Below are positions 20,110 to 29,008 of a DNA stretch of 64,000 bases, one piece after another. Position 1 is the stretch's first letter. Each line of letters starts with the position of its first letter. The position numbers and the translations under genes are program-made. Under the pieces are notes generated by a model, which did no database searches, was not told the origin of the DNA, and saw only the letters and a list, made by a program, of their open reading frames with translations. Source of the DNA: Thalassovita mangrovi. Lineage in GTDB: Bacteria; Pseudomonadota; Alphaproteobacteria; Rhodobacterales; Rhodobacteraceae. The stretch lies in assembly GCF_009857745.1 (NCBI RefSeq), contig NZ_WWEN01000003.1, positions 496,001 through 560,000 on the forward strand, given 5' to 3'.

Positions 20110-21228
20110 TCAGACGCGCATGGGCATGACCACATAGACCGCCGAGGTGTCGTTGCCTTCGCGCATCAGGGTCGGGTCGCCCGACGAATTGAACAGGAAG
20201 ACGGCGTTTTCGCGATCGACCTGGCTGGCGATTTCCAGCAGGTACTTGGCGTTGAAACCGATTTCCAGCCGTTCGTCGTTATAGGCCACGGCCAGTTCTT
20301 CCTCGGCCGCGCCGCTGTCGGGGGCGTTCACGGACAGCACCAGCTTGTCCTCGTCCAGCGACATCTTCACCGCGCGGGACCGTTCCGACGACACGGTCGC
20401 CACCCGGTCGACCGCGGCGGCGAATTCGCTGGCGTCGACTTCCATCTTGCGGGTGTTGCCGACCGGGATGACCCGGCTGTAATCGGGGAAGGTGCCGTCG
20501 ATCACCTTGGAGGTCAGGGTGATATTGGGCGTGGCGAAGCGGATCTTGGTTTCGGAAACCGAGACGGCGATCATCATGTCGTCGTCGTCCAGCAGCTTGC
20601 GCAGTTCGCCCACGGTCTTGCGTGGCACGATCACGCCGGGCAGTTCTTCGGCGCCCATCGGCAGGTCGGCATCGATCCGGGCCAGGCGGTGACCGTCGGT
20701 CGCCACCGCGCGCAGCACCTTGCCGCCATCGGCATCGGCCACATGTAGGTAGACGCCGTTCAGGTAGTACCGGGTTTCTTCGGTCGAGATGGCGAATTTC
20801 GACTTGTCGAACAGGCGCCGCAGCACCGGCGCCGGGGCGCTGAAATTCGACTGGTATTCCGAGGTCGCCATGACCGGGAAGTCTTCTTTCGGCAGGGTGG
20901 CCAGGTTGAAGTTCGAGCGGCCCGCTTCGACCGTCAGGCGGCCCGCGACGCCGTCGTCGGTCAGGGTGACCAGCGCGCCATCGGGCAGTTTGCGGACGAT
21001 TTCGTGCAGGGTGACGGCGGACACGGTGGTGGCGCCGGCCTTTTCGACCTGGGCGGGAACCTTGTCGACCACTTCTATGTCGAGGTCGGTGGCGCGGAAC
21101 GACACGCTGTCGCCCTCGGCTTCGATCAGGACGTTAGCGAGGATCGGGATCGTGTTGCGACGTTCGACGACCGATTGCGCCTGCGACACGGCTTTCAGAA
21201 GCGTCCCGCGTTCGATGCTGAATTTCAT
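20110..21228 (-). CDS. dnaN: DNA polymerase III beta subunit (sliding clamp)
   Basis: The 372-residue sliding clamp, a ring-shaped dimer that tethers DNA polymerase III and partner proteins to DNA. The N-terminus MKFSIERGTLLKAVSQAQSV and the C-terminal PMRV ending (usual MPMRL) are typical. Three clamp domains are apparent, with internal NTIPILANVL and HRLARIDADLP. The start is ATG 21228, preceded by AGGAGCGAGG. An upstream ATG would add ten residues absent from the family. It lies downstream of dnaA, separated by a strong terminator-like hairpin. Confidence 0.98.
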   Translation of the reverse strand: MKFSIERGTLLKAVSQAQSVVERRNTIPILANVLIEAEGDSVSFRATDLDIEVVDKVPAQVEKAGATTVSAVTLHEIVRKLPDGALVTLTDDGVAGRLTVEAGRSNFNLATLPKEDFPVMATSEYQSNFSAPAPVLRRLFDKSKFAISTEETRYYLNGVYLHVADADGGKVLRAVATDGHRLARIDADLPMGAEELPGVIVPRKTVGELRKLLDDDDMMIAVSVSETKIRFATPNITLTSKVIDGTFPDYSRVIPVGNTRKMEVDASEFAAAVDRVATVSSERSRAVKMSLDEDKLVLSVNAPDSGAAEEELAVAYNDERLEIGFNAKYLLEIASQVDRENAVFLFNSSGDPTLMREGNDTSAVYVVMPMRV

Positions 21229-21348
21229 TCCCTCGCTCCTATCCCTGTTCCGGCTCATGGTCCGGGGGTTTGCAACCTAGCGAAATCCCCAATCGGCTCA
21301 AGCCTTTTATTGGTTTGTCTGTCGGAAAGCGGGGGGCGTCAAGGGGAA

Positions 21349-21378
21349 GGGCGCCGCTGCGGTGATGCAGCGGCGCCC
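21349..21378 (-). terminator. Terminator or attenuator between dnaA and dnaN
   Basis: A perfect twelve-base-pair stem, GGGCGCCGCTGC/GCAGCGGCGCCC, with a six-base loop lies 16 bases after the dnaA stop. On the minus strand it is followed by TTCCCCTTG, a weak T-rich tract. It could separate dnaA from dnaN transcription or give partial read-through. Confidence 0.65.
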
Positions 21379-21394
21379 AACTGTGCGTTTGAGG

Positions 21395-22795
21395 TTACGC
21401 TTCGAGCGCGCGGCGCAGCATTTCGAGGTCTTCGGCGATCTGGCCGTCCTGCTGGCGCAGTTCCTCGATCCGCTTCACCCCGTGCATGACGGTGGTGTGG
21501 TCGCGGCCGCCGAAACGGCGCCCGATTTCGGGCAGCGACCGGCTGGTCAGCTGTTTGCACAGATACATGGCGACCTGGCGCGGACGGGCATAGGTGCGCA
21601 CCCGCTTCGGGCCGATCATGTCGGACAGGCGGATGTTGTAATGCTCGGACACCTTGCGCTGAATTTCCTCGACGGTGATCTTGCGCTCGGAGGCGCGCAA
21701 CACGTCGGCGAGGCAATCCTGGGTCAGTTCCATCGTGATCGGGCGGCCGACCAGCGAGGCGAAGGCGAACAGACGGGTCAGCGCCCCTTCGAGAACGCGC
21801 ACGTTGGTACTGATCCGGTGGGCGAGGAATTCCAGAACCCCCGGCGCCAGTTCCAGTTCGGGATATTGCCTGCGGTGCAGATCGACCTTCGATTGCAGGA
21901 TGCCCAGGCGCAGTTCGTAATCGGTCGGGTGCAGGTCGACGACCAACCCGCATTGCAGGCGCGACTTGATCCGGTCTTCCAGATCCTTGATTTCGCCCGG
22001 CGCGCGGTCGGCCGAGATGATGATCTGCTTGTTCTGGTCCACCAGCGCGTTGAAGGTGTGGAAGAATTCTTCCTGAGTGCTGTCCTTGCCTGCGATGAAT
22101 TGCACATCGTCCACCATCAGCACGTCGACCGAACGGAACAGCTGCTTGAAATCCATCATCTTGCGGTCGCGCAGCGCCTGCACGAAACGGTACATGAACT
22201 GTTCCGCCGACAGGTAGACGACGTTCAGGTCGGGCCGCCGGGTCTGCAGTTCCCAGGCGATGGCATGCATCAGGTGGGTCTTCCCAAGCCCGACGCCACC
22301 ATAGAGGAACAGCGGGTTGAAGGTGACAGGACCGCCTTCGGCGACCCGGCGCGCGGCGGCATGGGCCAGTTCGTTGGGTTTGCCGACGACGAAGGAATCG
22401 AAGGTGAAGCGCGCATCCAGCGGCGCGCCGGGAACGGTGTCTTCGCGCGCGGCCTGCGGGGCGGCGGCCACGGCGGGTTCCTCCTGTTTCACGTCATCCG
22501 TCAGCGTTTCTTTCTTGGCGACCGGCGCCGGGCGTTGGCTCAGGTTGGCGGCGACGCGGAAATTGATCCGCCGCACATTCGCGCCCACTTCGCCCAGCTG
22601 ATGCAGGATCAGATCGCCGAAATTCTGGGAAACGTAATTCCCCAGGAACGAGGTCGGCACCTCGAAGATGGCCACGCCATCGGTAATTTCCAGAAACTCC
22701 AGCGGCTCAATCCACGTGGTATAGTTGTTCTTGCCAACCGTGGTGAGAAGGTTTTGCTGCAGTTTGCCCCATTGTTCTTGCGTCATGTTCCCCAT
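21395..22795 (-). CDS. dnaA: Chromosomal replication initiator DnaA
   Basis: A 466-residue initiator ATPase. Domain I (residues 1 to about 90) has [21 protein letters not shown] Pro/Ala-rich linker follows. The AAA+ domain has Walker [14 protein letters not shown] and Walker [16 protein letters not shown]-binding domain IV has the signature [20 protein letters not shown] 22786 (three codons in, giving MTQEQ) is an equally plausible start. The gene is followed by dnaN, and upstream lies a region of about 570 bases that ends at rpsT. No parAB, gidA or hemE neighbour is seen, so the gene position alone does not mark the origin. Confidence 0.98.
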   Translation of the reverse strand: MGNMTQEQWGKLQQNLLTTVGKNNYTTWIEPLEFLEITDGVAIFEVPTSFLGNYVSQNFGDLILHQLGEVGANVRRINFRVAANLSQRPAPVAKKETLTDDVKQEEPAVAAAPQAAREDTVPGAPLDARFTFDSFVVGKPNELAHAAARRVAEGGPVTFNPLFLYGGVGLGKTHLMHAIAWELQTRRPDLNVVYLSAEQFMYRFVQALRDRKMMDFKQLFRSVDVLMVDDVQFIAGKDSTQEEFFHTFNALVDQNKQIIISADRAPGEIKDLEDRIKSRLQCGLVVDLHPTDYELRLGILQSKVDLHRRQYPELELAPGVLEFLAHRISTNVRVLEGALTRLFAFASLVGRPITMELTQDCLADVLRASERKITVEEIQRKVSEHYNIRLSDMIGPKRVRTYARPRQVAMYLCKQLTSRSLPEIGRRFGGRDHTTVMHGVKRIEELRQQDGQIAEDLEMLRRALEA

Positions 22796-23304
22796 TCCAG
22801 CCTGTCATCGACCATTTTCAGTTCTTTTTGCGGCATCCTGCACAATTGCCGCATGACTTGTCACCTGTATTGTCGGCACAAAACGACCCTCACCGTTGCA
22901 AGTATATGCAACAGTTGTGCCGTCCCGAACCGGACCGAACCAAGCGCTCAAACTGCAACACTCGATAGTTACCCCAACGCAACAGAAGGGGTTTCGAGGG
23001 TTGCGCATCGAGCGCGTAAACTTGTTGGACTGGCGTGGGCAAATACCCACCGAGCCCGCACAGATTGCATTCACCGCATGAATGCGTCCGTACGAGTACT
23101 TCGAACCTGCCGTCCCGTTGCGTCGCGTGAACGGTTCGGCGCGCCTGTCCCCCCAAGGCGATGTGAATCGCTTGAGTGAAGCTAGCAAGTCGGCTGTGGA
23201 TGGAGCAACCGATCTTCGGGGCTTGACTCGGAGAATCGGAAAAAGAATCTCTCCGGCCGATTTTTTCTGCAACACCCGCGCCGAAAATTCAGAACCGGAA
23301 TGCA
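22796..23304. promoter_or_regulatory. dnaA upstream region, no supported gene
   Basis: This roughly 510-base stretch is less GC-rich than its flanks. It must contain the dnaA promoter (minus strand). Reading both strands for TTATnCACA gave only one imperfect DnaA-box-like site, TGTGGATGG near 23194-23202 (7 of 9 to the reverse consensus). A cluster expected for oriC is absent. Frames of 87 and 166 codons cross it but have unconvincing composition. Confidence 0.4.
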
Positions 23305-23332
23305 AAAAGGCGCCACAAATGTGGCGCCTTTT
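23305..23332 (-). terminator. rpsT intrinsic terminator
   Basis: AAAAGGCGCCACA and its complement TGTGGCGCCTTTT form a tight stem with a two- to four-base loop and A/T runs on both sides. It lies 35 bases after the rpsT stop and ends in a T run on the minus strand. The symmetry makes it potentially bidirectional. Confidence 0.85.
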
Positions 23333-23366
23333 AACAGAAAATTAGGAGTTTCCGGTAGATCCGGAA

Positions 23367-23630
23367 TCAGCCCAGTGCTTTGACGCGGGCTGCCAGGCGC
23401 GACACTTTGCGCGACGCGGTGTTCTTGTGGAACACGCCCTTGGTGACGCCACGCATCAGTTCGGGCTGAGCGACGCGCAGCGCGGCTGCGGCAGCTTCCT
23501 TGTCACCCGAAGCGATCGCTTCTTCGACTTTGCGCAGGAAGGTGCGGATGCGCGAACGACGTGCTTTGTTGACGGCGAAACGACGCTCGTTCTGACGGGC
23601 GCGTTTTTTGGACTGGGGCGAATTTGCCAT
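23367..23630 (-). CDS. rpsT: Ribosomal protein bS20
   Basis: The 87-residue small-subunit protein S20, which binds 16S rRNA. The N-terminus [17 protein letters not shown] and the central [17 protein letters not shown] match the family, and the sequence is Lys/Arg/Ala-rich as expected. The start is ATG 23630 with an AAGGGAAG ribosome binding site. A longer in-frame version starting at 23693 would add 21 unrelated residues. Presence next to dnaA is a common alphaproteobacterial order. A strong terminator follows. Confidence 0.98.
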   Translation of the reverse strand: MANSPQSKKRARQNERRFAVNKARRSRIRTFLRKVEEAIASGDKEAAAAALRVAQPELMRGVTKGVFHKNTASRKVSRLAARVKALG

Positions 23631-23825
23631 TTCGAATCTTCCCTTGGGTTCGGGGTTGCATAGGTATAGCGCGCTTCCCCACCGGACAGTCATTCTGTCG
23701 GGAACGATTCTAGCCTAGGCGGGCTTCACGCGCATGTATCGCGCCCTTCTAGCCAAGATTCGCGGAATTGCAACTGAAAACGGGCGGAAACCCCGCCCGT
23801 TCCATTCAATCCGGCCTTGATCCGC

Positions 23826-24602
23826 TTACTTGTCGCGGAATTGCGGCGTGCGCTTGTCGATGAAGGCGGCCATGCCTTCCTTCTGGTCCTCGGTGGCGAA
23901 CAACGAATGGAACATGCGGCGTTCCATCAGCAGCCCCTCGGCCAGCGGCACTTCGAAGCTCTTGTCCACCGCTTCCTTGATCAGCATGACCGAGATCATC
24001 GATTTCTCGGCGATCTTGGCGGCGGCGGCCATCGCTTCTTCCATCAGCTTCTTGGCGGGCACCACGCGGCTGACGAGGCCAGAGCGTTCCGCTTCCTCGG
24101 CATCCATGAAGCGGCCGGTGAGGTTCATGTCCATCGCCTTGGCCTTGCCGATCGCCCGGGTCAGACGCTGGGTGCCGCCGATGCCGGCCATCACGCCCAG
24201 ATTCACCTCGGGCTGGCCGAACTTGGCGGTGTCGGCGGCGATGATGAAATCGCACAGCATCGCCAATTCGCAGCCGCCGCCCAGGGCATAGCCCGACACG
24301 GCGGCGATGATCGGCTTGCGCACCCGCTTGATGTCGTCGAGCTCGGGCCCGAACAGGTCTTCGGTCAGAACCTCGGTATAGCTCTTTTCGCTCATCATCT
24401 TGATGTCGGCCCCGGCGGCGAATGCCTTTTCCGAGCCGGTCAGCACGATGCAGCGCACCTTGTCATTTTCCTGCGCCGAACGCATCGCGTCGGCCAGTTC
24501 GGTCAGCAACTGATCATTCAGTGCGTTCATCGCGTCGGGGCGGTTCAGTTTCACCAGCGCGATGTGGTCTTCTATTTCGACGATGATCGTCTCATAGGCC
24601 AT
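23826..24602 (-). CDS. Enoyl-CoA hydratase
   Basis: A 258-residue crotonase-fold enzyme that hydrates trans-2-enoyl-CoA in fatty acid beta-oxidation. The first oxyanion-hole segment is [12 protein letters not shown]. The second contains [13 protein letters not shown] with the first catalytic Glu, and the second catalytic Glu lies in [19 protein letters not shown]. Both Glu residues are kept, supporting true hydratase activity rather than another crotonase reaction. It lies between rpsT and mutM, a frequent arrangement in Rhodobacteraceae, and is separated from mutM by 64 bases. Confidence 0.93.
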   Translation of the reverse strand: MAYETIIVEIEDHIALVKLNRPDAMNALNDQLLTELADAMRSAQENDKVRCIVLTGSEKAFAAGADIKMMSEKSYTEVLTEDLFGPELDDIKRVRKPIIAAVSGYALGGGCELAMLCDFIIAADTAKFGQPEVNLGVMAGIGGTQRLTRAIGKAKAMDMNLTGRFMDAEEAERSGLVSRVVPAKKLMEEAMAAAAKIAEKSMISVMLIKEAVDKSFEVPLAEGLLMERRMFHSLFATEDQKEGMAAFIDKRTPQFRDK

Positions 24603-24666
24603 GAATTCTGCTTTCCATTGTTCCGGTCAGTCCCGATTGATGGCCAATCCGCGCGCCCGGATCAAG

Positions 24667-25518
24667 CTATCTTTGACAGCTCGGGCAGTAAAAACTCGAC
24701 CGGCCCGATTGCACGATGCGGCGGATGACCGAAGGGCAACCGTCGCTGTGACAGGGCTGGCCTTCGCGGTCGTAAACGTCGAATCGGTGTTGAAAATAAC
24801 CAAGTTCGCCGCCCGCGCTGCGGAAATCCTTCAGGCTCGATCCGCCCGCCGCGATGGCGTCGTTCAGCACCTCGCGGATGATCGGCACCAGCGCCGCGAT
24901 CCGCGCGGCGGAAATCTGCCCGGCCTTGCGCTTGGGGTGGATCCCGGCCCGGAACAGCGTTTCGCAGACATAGATATTGCCCAGACCGGCGATGATTCCC
25001 TGATCCAGCAGCGCCGCTTTGATCGGCGTGTTCTTCCCCTTCAGCGCGGCCACCAGGTAGGATTCGGAAAACGCGTTGCCCAAGGGTTCCGGCCCCAGAA
25101 CCGACAGCAGCTTGCTGTCTTCCGCCGTGGCGGTTTCCAGCAGGTCCATCGCCCCGAAGCGGCGCGGATCGTTGAAGGTGATACGCGCGCCGTTATCCAT
25201 GTCGAACACCACGTGGTCATGCTTTTCCGGCGCGGGATGGTCATGCACGAACTGCCCCAAAGGATCGCCCGACACCAGCATCCGGCCGCTCATGCCCAGG
25301 TGGATCAGCAGCGTTTCCCCCGAATCGAGATCGGCCAGGATGTATTTTGACCGCCGCCTGAGCGACAGAACCCGGCGGCCCCTCAGCCGCTCGGCCATCC
25401 CTTCGGGAAATGGCCAGCGCAGATCGGGGCGGTTCAGCTGCGCGCTTTCGATCACGGCGCCTTCCATCGACGGGGCAAGGCCGCGGCGGACGGTTTCGAC
25501 CTCGGGTAATTCGGGCAT
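24667..25518 (-). CDS. mutM: Formamidopyrimidine-DNA glycosylase
   Basis: A 283-residue bifunctional glycosylase/AP lyase that removes 8-oxoguanine and formamidopyrimidines. After Met removal the N-terminal [13 protein letters not shown] supplies the catalytic Pro and Glu. RRRSKYI carries the conserved Lys, and [14 protein letters not shown] is in the helix-two-turn-helix region. The C-terminal zinc finger is C-x4-C (CHSDGC), then CPSC. The C-x4-C spacing is the form I know from alphaproteobacteria. The start at 25518 is fixed by the obligatory N-terminal Pro. It is divergent from ubiE across 84 bases. Confidence 0.97.
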   Translation of the reverse strand: MPELPEVETVRRGLAPSMEGAVIESAQLNRPDLRWPFPEGMAERLRGRRVLSLRRRSKYILADLDSGETLLIHLGMSGRMLVSGDPLGQFVHDHPAPEKHDHVVFDMDNGARITFNDPRRFGAMDLLETATAEDSKLLSVLGPEPLGNAFSESYLVAALKGKNTPIKAALLDQGIIAGLGNIYVCETLFRAGIHPKRKAGQISAARIAALVPIIREVLNDAIAAGGSSLKDFRSAGGELGYFQHRFDVYDREGQPCHSDGCPSVIRRIVQSGRSSFYCPSCQR

Positions 25519-25602
25519 ATGGCTTCCTTTGACAGATCGGCGCATTGCAGCGCCCGGTCAGCGCCCTATAAGAAGGGTCTGAACAACGGACTGGCAAGAC
25601 CC

Positions 25603-26355
25603 ATGACCGAGACAAAAGATAAAACCACCCATTTCGGATTTGAAACCGTGCCCGAGTCGGAAAAGGCCGGGCGCGTGCAGGGGGTGTTCGGGTCGGTTGC
25701 GTCGAAATACGACGTGATGAACGACGCGATGAGCATGGGCATTCACCGCATCTGGAAAGACGCGATGATGGATTGGCTGGCGCCGCGTCCGAATACGAAA
25801 CTGCTGGATGTGGCTGGCGGCACCGGTGACATTTCCTTCCGTTACCTCAAACGCGCGGGCAAGGCCCATGCCACCGTGCTGGACCTGACCGAACCGATGC
25901 TGGTCGAGGGCCGCAAGCGGGCCGAGGCGGCGGCGATGGCCGACAGCCTCGATTGGGTGGTCGGCGACGCGATGGCGCTGCCGTTTGCCGACAACACCTT
26001 CGACGTCTACACGATCAGCTTCGGCATCCGCAACGTGACCCGCCCGCAGGAGGCTTTGAACGAAGCCTATCGCGTGCTGAAACCCGGCGGCCGTTTGATG
26101 GTGCTGGAATTCAGCCAGATTCCGAACCACCTGATGCAGAAGGTTTACGACCTTTATTCCTTCAACATCATCCCGCGCATGGGGCAGCTGATCGCCAACG
26201 ACCGCGATTCCTACCAGTACCTGGTCGAATCGATCCGCAAGTTCCCCGATCAGGAAACCTTCCTGTCGATGGTGAAACAGGCGGGGTTCGAGAACGCCAA
26301 GTACCGCAACCTGACCATGGGCATCGCCTGCCTGCATTCGGGATGGAAAATCTGA
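25603..26355 (+). CDS. ubiE: Ubiquinone biosynthesis C-methyltransferase
   Basis: A 250-residue SAM-dependent methyltransferase acting in ubiquinone (and menaquinone, where present) synthesis. The SAM site is [13 protein letters not shown] (about residues 66-78). [15 protein letters not shown] and the C-terminal ending [12 protein letters not shown] are UbiE signatures. The start ATG 25603 was chosen because the frame upstream runs into the divergent mutM promoter and has no family homology. It is followed by ubiB with one base between stop and start, consistent with co-translation. Confidence 0.97.
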   Translation: MTETKDKTTHFGFETVPESEKAGRVQGVFGSVASKYDVMNDAMSMGIHRIWKDAMMDWLAPRPNTKLLDVAGGTGDISFRYLKRAGKAHATVLDLTEPMLVEGRKRAEAAAMADSLDWVVGDAMALPFADNTFDVYTISFGIRNVTRPQEALNEAYRVLKPGGRLMVLEFSQIPNHLMQKVYDLYSFNIIPRMGQLIANDRDSYQYLVESIRKFPDQETFLSMVKQAGFENAKYRNLTMGIACLHSGWKI

Positions 26356-26356
26356 C

Positions 26357-27889
26357 ATGCGCGGACCGCACAACATCTGGCGGCTGATCCGCACCGGCGC
26401 CACCTTTGAACGTTCGGGCGCTATGCGCGAAGTGCTGGACGGGATGGAAGCGCCGCGGTCGATCCGCATCGCCGCGCGGGTCCTGGCCTGGCCGTTCCGC
26501 TTCCTGGGCTACAGGGGCGATCCCGCGATGCCGCCCGCCACGCGGGCGCTGACCGCCTTGGGCCCGGCCTATATCAAGTTCGGCCAGATCCTTTCGACCC
26601 GCCCCGACGTGGTGGGCGAAGAAATGGCCCAGCATCTGCGCGTGCTGCAGGACAAGCTGCCGGCGTTTTCCGTCGAAGCGGCCAAGAAGGCGGTCGAGGC
26701 CGAACTGGGCCTGCCGGTGGACGAGCTGTTTTCGGAATTCAGCGAACCGGTCGCGGCGGCCTCGATCGCGCAGGTGCACCGGGCGCGGTTGCGCGACACC
26801 GGCGAATTGGTGGCGGTCAAGGTTCTGCGCCCCGGCATCGAAAAGGCGTTCCACAAGGATGTCGACGCCTTCTATTTCGCCGCCGACATGATCGAACTTC
26901 TGTCCCCCGCCTCGCGCCGGCTGCGGCCGCGCGACGTGATCGAACATTTCGAAGGTGTGGTGAAGGGCGAACTGGACCTGCGGCTGGAAAGCGCCTCGGC
27001 CTCGGAATTCGCGGCCAATACGGCGGATGACGAAGGCTTCCAGCTGCCGCAGGTCAAATGGCACCTGTCGGGCCGCCGGGTGATGACCATGGGCTGGGCC
27101 GATGGCGCACCCTTGGGCGACAATGACGCGCTGGACGCGGCGGGCCACGACCGGCGGGTGCTGGGCGAACGGGTGCTGCAGCTGTTCCTGCGCCATGCGC
27201 TGCGCGACGGGTTCTTCCACGCTGACATGCATCAGGGCAACCTGAAGGTCGCCGCCAATGGCGATATCATCGCCTATGACTTCGGCATCATGGGCTATAT
27301 CGACGAATATACCCGCCGGGTGTACGCCGAGATCCTGTTCGGCTTCATCAAGCGCGATTACAAGCGCGTCGCCGAGGTGCATTTCGAGGCCGGTTACGTG
27401 CCCGCCTCGATGGATGTCGACGAATTCGCCCGCGCCCTGCGCGCGGTGGGCGAACCGATCTTCGGCATGGATGCCAGCCATATCTCGATGGGGCGGCTAC
27501 TGAACTACCTGTTCGAGGTGACCGAACGCTTCGGTATGGAAACAAGGACCGAGCTGATCCTGCTGCAGCGCACCATGGTGGTGGTCGAAGGCGTGGCGCG
27601 ATCGCTGCACCCGCAGATCAACATCTGGGAAGTCGCCAAGCCGGTGGTCGGCGATTACATCAAGGAAAGCATCGGGCCGCAGGCGATCCTGGGCGATCTG
27701 GCGAAAACCGTCGCCGTGCTGGGCCGGTTCGGCCCGCGCCTGCCCGGGCTGGTCGAGGCGATCCTGATCCGCCAGGCGGAAACCCATGACGAACCGGCCG
27801 GGAACGGCTGGAGAGGTCGCGTGCTATTGCTGCTGACCGGCGGTGTGCTGGGCGTGGCCGGGACAGTTCTGGCGGTGATGCTGGGCTAA
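26357..27889 (+). CDS. ubiB: Ubiquinone biosynthesis ATPase/kinase-like protein UbiB
   Basis: A 510-residue UbiB/ADCK-type atypical kinase-like ATPase required for ubiquinone production. The diagnostic KxGQ motif is IKFGQILSTRPD (about residues 73-84). The Ala-rich loop is VAAASIAQVH, the catalytic segment is HADMHQGN, and the metal site is AYDFGIMGY. A C-terminal hydrophobic helix pair (about 485-508) anchors it in the membrane. In related genomes coaBC and dut often follow, but here the next gene is an unrelated kinase on the other strand, so synteny breaks just after this gene. Confidence 0.96.
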   Translation: MRGPHNIWRLIRTGATFERSGAMREVLDGMEAPRSIRIAARVLAWPFRFLGYRGDPAMPPATRALTALGPAYIKFGQILSTRPDVVGEEMAQHLRVLQDKLPAFSVEAAKKAVEAELGLPVDELFSEFSEPVAAASIAQVHRARLRDTGELVAVKVLRPGIEKAFHKDVDAFYFAADMIELLSPASRRLRPRDVIEHFEGVVKGELDLRLESASASEFAANTADDEGFQLPQVKWHLSGRRVMTMGWADGAPLGDNDALDAAGHDRRVLGERVLQLFLRHALRDGFFHADMHQGNLKVAANGDIIAYDFGIMGYIDEYTRRVYAEILFGFIKRDYKRVAEVHFEAGYVPASMDVDEFARALRAVGEPIFGMDASHISMGRLLNYLFEVTERFGMETRTELILLQRTMVVVEGVARSLHPQINIWEVAKPVVGDYIKESIGPQAILGDLAKTVAVLGRFGPRLPGLVEAILIRQAETHDEPAGNGWRGRVLLLLTGGVLGVAGTVLAVMLG

Positions 27890-27932
27890 GCGACCTTTCG
27901 AAAAGAAGAAAACCAAGCCCGGAACAAGGCCG

Positions 27933-28073
27933 CCGGGCCAGCGCCAGTCCGCCCCCCGGGCTGGCGCTTCTGCGAGGCTTGCTCTGCCATTGAGAAAGCG
28001 CATGGGCTTGGCTGGCATAAACTGCCATGCTCAAGGCTGTGCAGCGCCACCCTGCGGATTGGCGCTGGCCCGG
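27933..28073. repeat. Long imperfect inverted repeat after ubiB
   Basis: Two arms of 20 bases, at 27933-27952 and 28054-28073, are reverse complements with one mismatch (core CCGGGCCAGCGCCA). Between them are a further inverted copy of the core near 27956-27967 (CCGGGCTGGCGC) and a small stem TGGCA/TGCCA at 28013-28027. The region lies between convergent genes and has no convincing coding frame. It may be a terminator, a folded RNA or the remains of a mobile or rearranged segment. Confidence 0.55.
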
Positions 28074-28084
28074 CTTGCGTTTGT

Positions 28085-28939
28085 TCACGCCGTCAGCGCA
28101 GCGATCTCCAACGCTTCGGCCGCTTCATATTCCGCGCAGTCCTGCGCCGCTTTCCACGCGCAATAGGCTGCCATGCGCCAGTGATGCCATGGTGCGAGGG
28201 CAGCAATACGCTTTCGTATGTTCGGGTCGCCATAGGCGTCGAGGAAGGCGGCTCTCTCGGCCTCCGAAAGCGGTCTGCCGCGATAGATCAGCTGCATCGC
28301 CGGGGACAGGAAGATCGCCAGATCCTCGACAGGGTCGCCGACGCCCGGGCATTGCCAATCGATCAGGGTGACCTGCGCCCCGTTCACGATCATGTTGCCC
28401 GGCACCGGATCGCCATGCAGCAGGGCCAGCGCGCGGGCGGGCGGAACCAATCCTTCGGGCCGTAGTGCAAGCAGGCGTTTCTGCTCGGGCGCTGGCAAAA
28501 GGCCAATGATCCGTTCGATCTCTGCACTCAGGCTTGCCGATCCGCCCTCCAGCCGTCGCAACCCTTCCGGCGCCTCCTGCCGGTGCAGCCGCGCCAGCGC
28601 CCGCGCGGCGAGGGCCGGGTCATCTTGCCAGGGCGCCCCTTCGGCGTGTTCATAGATCAGGCAGGACCCGTGCGGCGTTTCCACCTCGTCGATTAGCCGG
28701 GGCGCCAACCCGCCGGGGGCCAGCAGGCGCAGCATCCGCGCCTCGTCGCTGGCGGAATTAGGGAACAGGGGATTGTCGTCCTGCCGGGCGAACAGCTTCA
28801 CCACCCAGGAACCGCCATCGACCTGCACCCGCCAGGCCCGGTTGGTCTGCCCGCCCGGCAGGGCCACCCAGCCCGCAAGCGCGGGCATCGCGTGGCGTTG
28901 CGCCAGCAGCGCGACCAGGTCCTGCGGCGGGGGGTGCAT
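28085..28939 (-). CDS. Aminoglycoside-phosphotransferase/choline-kinase-like protein
   Basis: A 284-residue kinase of the APH/choline kinase fold. The catalytic loop is LLHGDPVPGNMIV (Asp as base, Asn as metal ligand) and the DFG-equivalent is TLIDWQCPGVGDPVEDLA. The N-lobe has GGQTNRAWRV, a nucleotide-binding loop like those of choline/ethanolamine kinases, and WVVKLFAR carries the ATP Lys. Substrates of such proteins include choline, ethanolamine, hydroxy-amino acids and antibiotics. It lies 69 bases downstream of phnM on the same strand and might be part of the phosphonate operon, but a phosphonate role is only suggested by position. Confidence 0.85.
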   Translation of the reverse strand: MHPPPQDLVALLAQRHAMPALAGWVALPGGQTNRAWRVQVDGGSWVVKLFARQDDNPLFPNSASDEARMLRLLAPGGLAPRLIDEVETPHGSCLIYEHAEGAPWQDDPALAARALARLHRQEAPEGLRRLEGGSASLSAEIERIIGLLPAPEQKRLLALRPEGLVPPARALALLHGDPVPGNMIVNGAQVTLIDWQCPGVGDPVEDLAIFLSPAMQLIYRGRPLSEAERAAFLDAYGDPNIRKRIAALAPWHHWRMAAYCAWKAAQDCAEYEAAEALEIAALTA

Positions 28940-29008
28940 AGCGTCTCCGTTCCGTCTGCGGCGAAAATCCGGCGGACGCTATGCGCTTTGGCCCGCAGGG
29001 GCAAGCGG

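Noticed and set aside
22805-23345. Frames of 166 (minus) and 87 (plus) codons in the dnaA upstream region
   Set aside because: They overlap each other, have no recognisable features, and the plus-strand one runs through the rpsT terminator.
23331-23345. CtrA-like site TTAA-N7-TTAG
   Set aside because: It lies between the rpsT stop and its terminator, where regulation of initiation is unlikely, and one match of this length is expected by chance.
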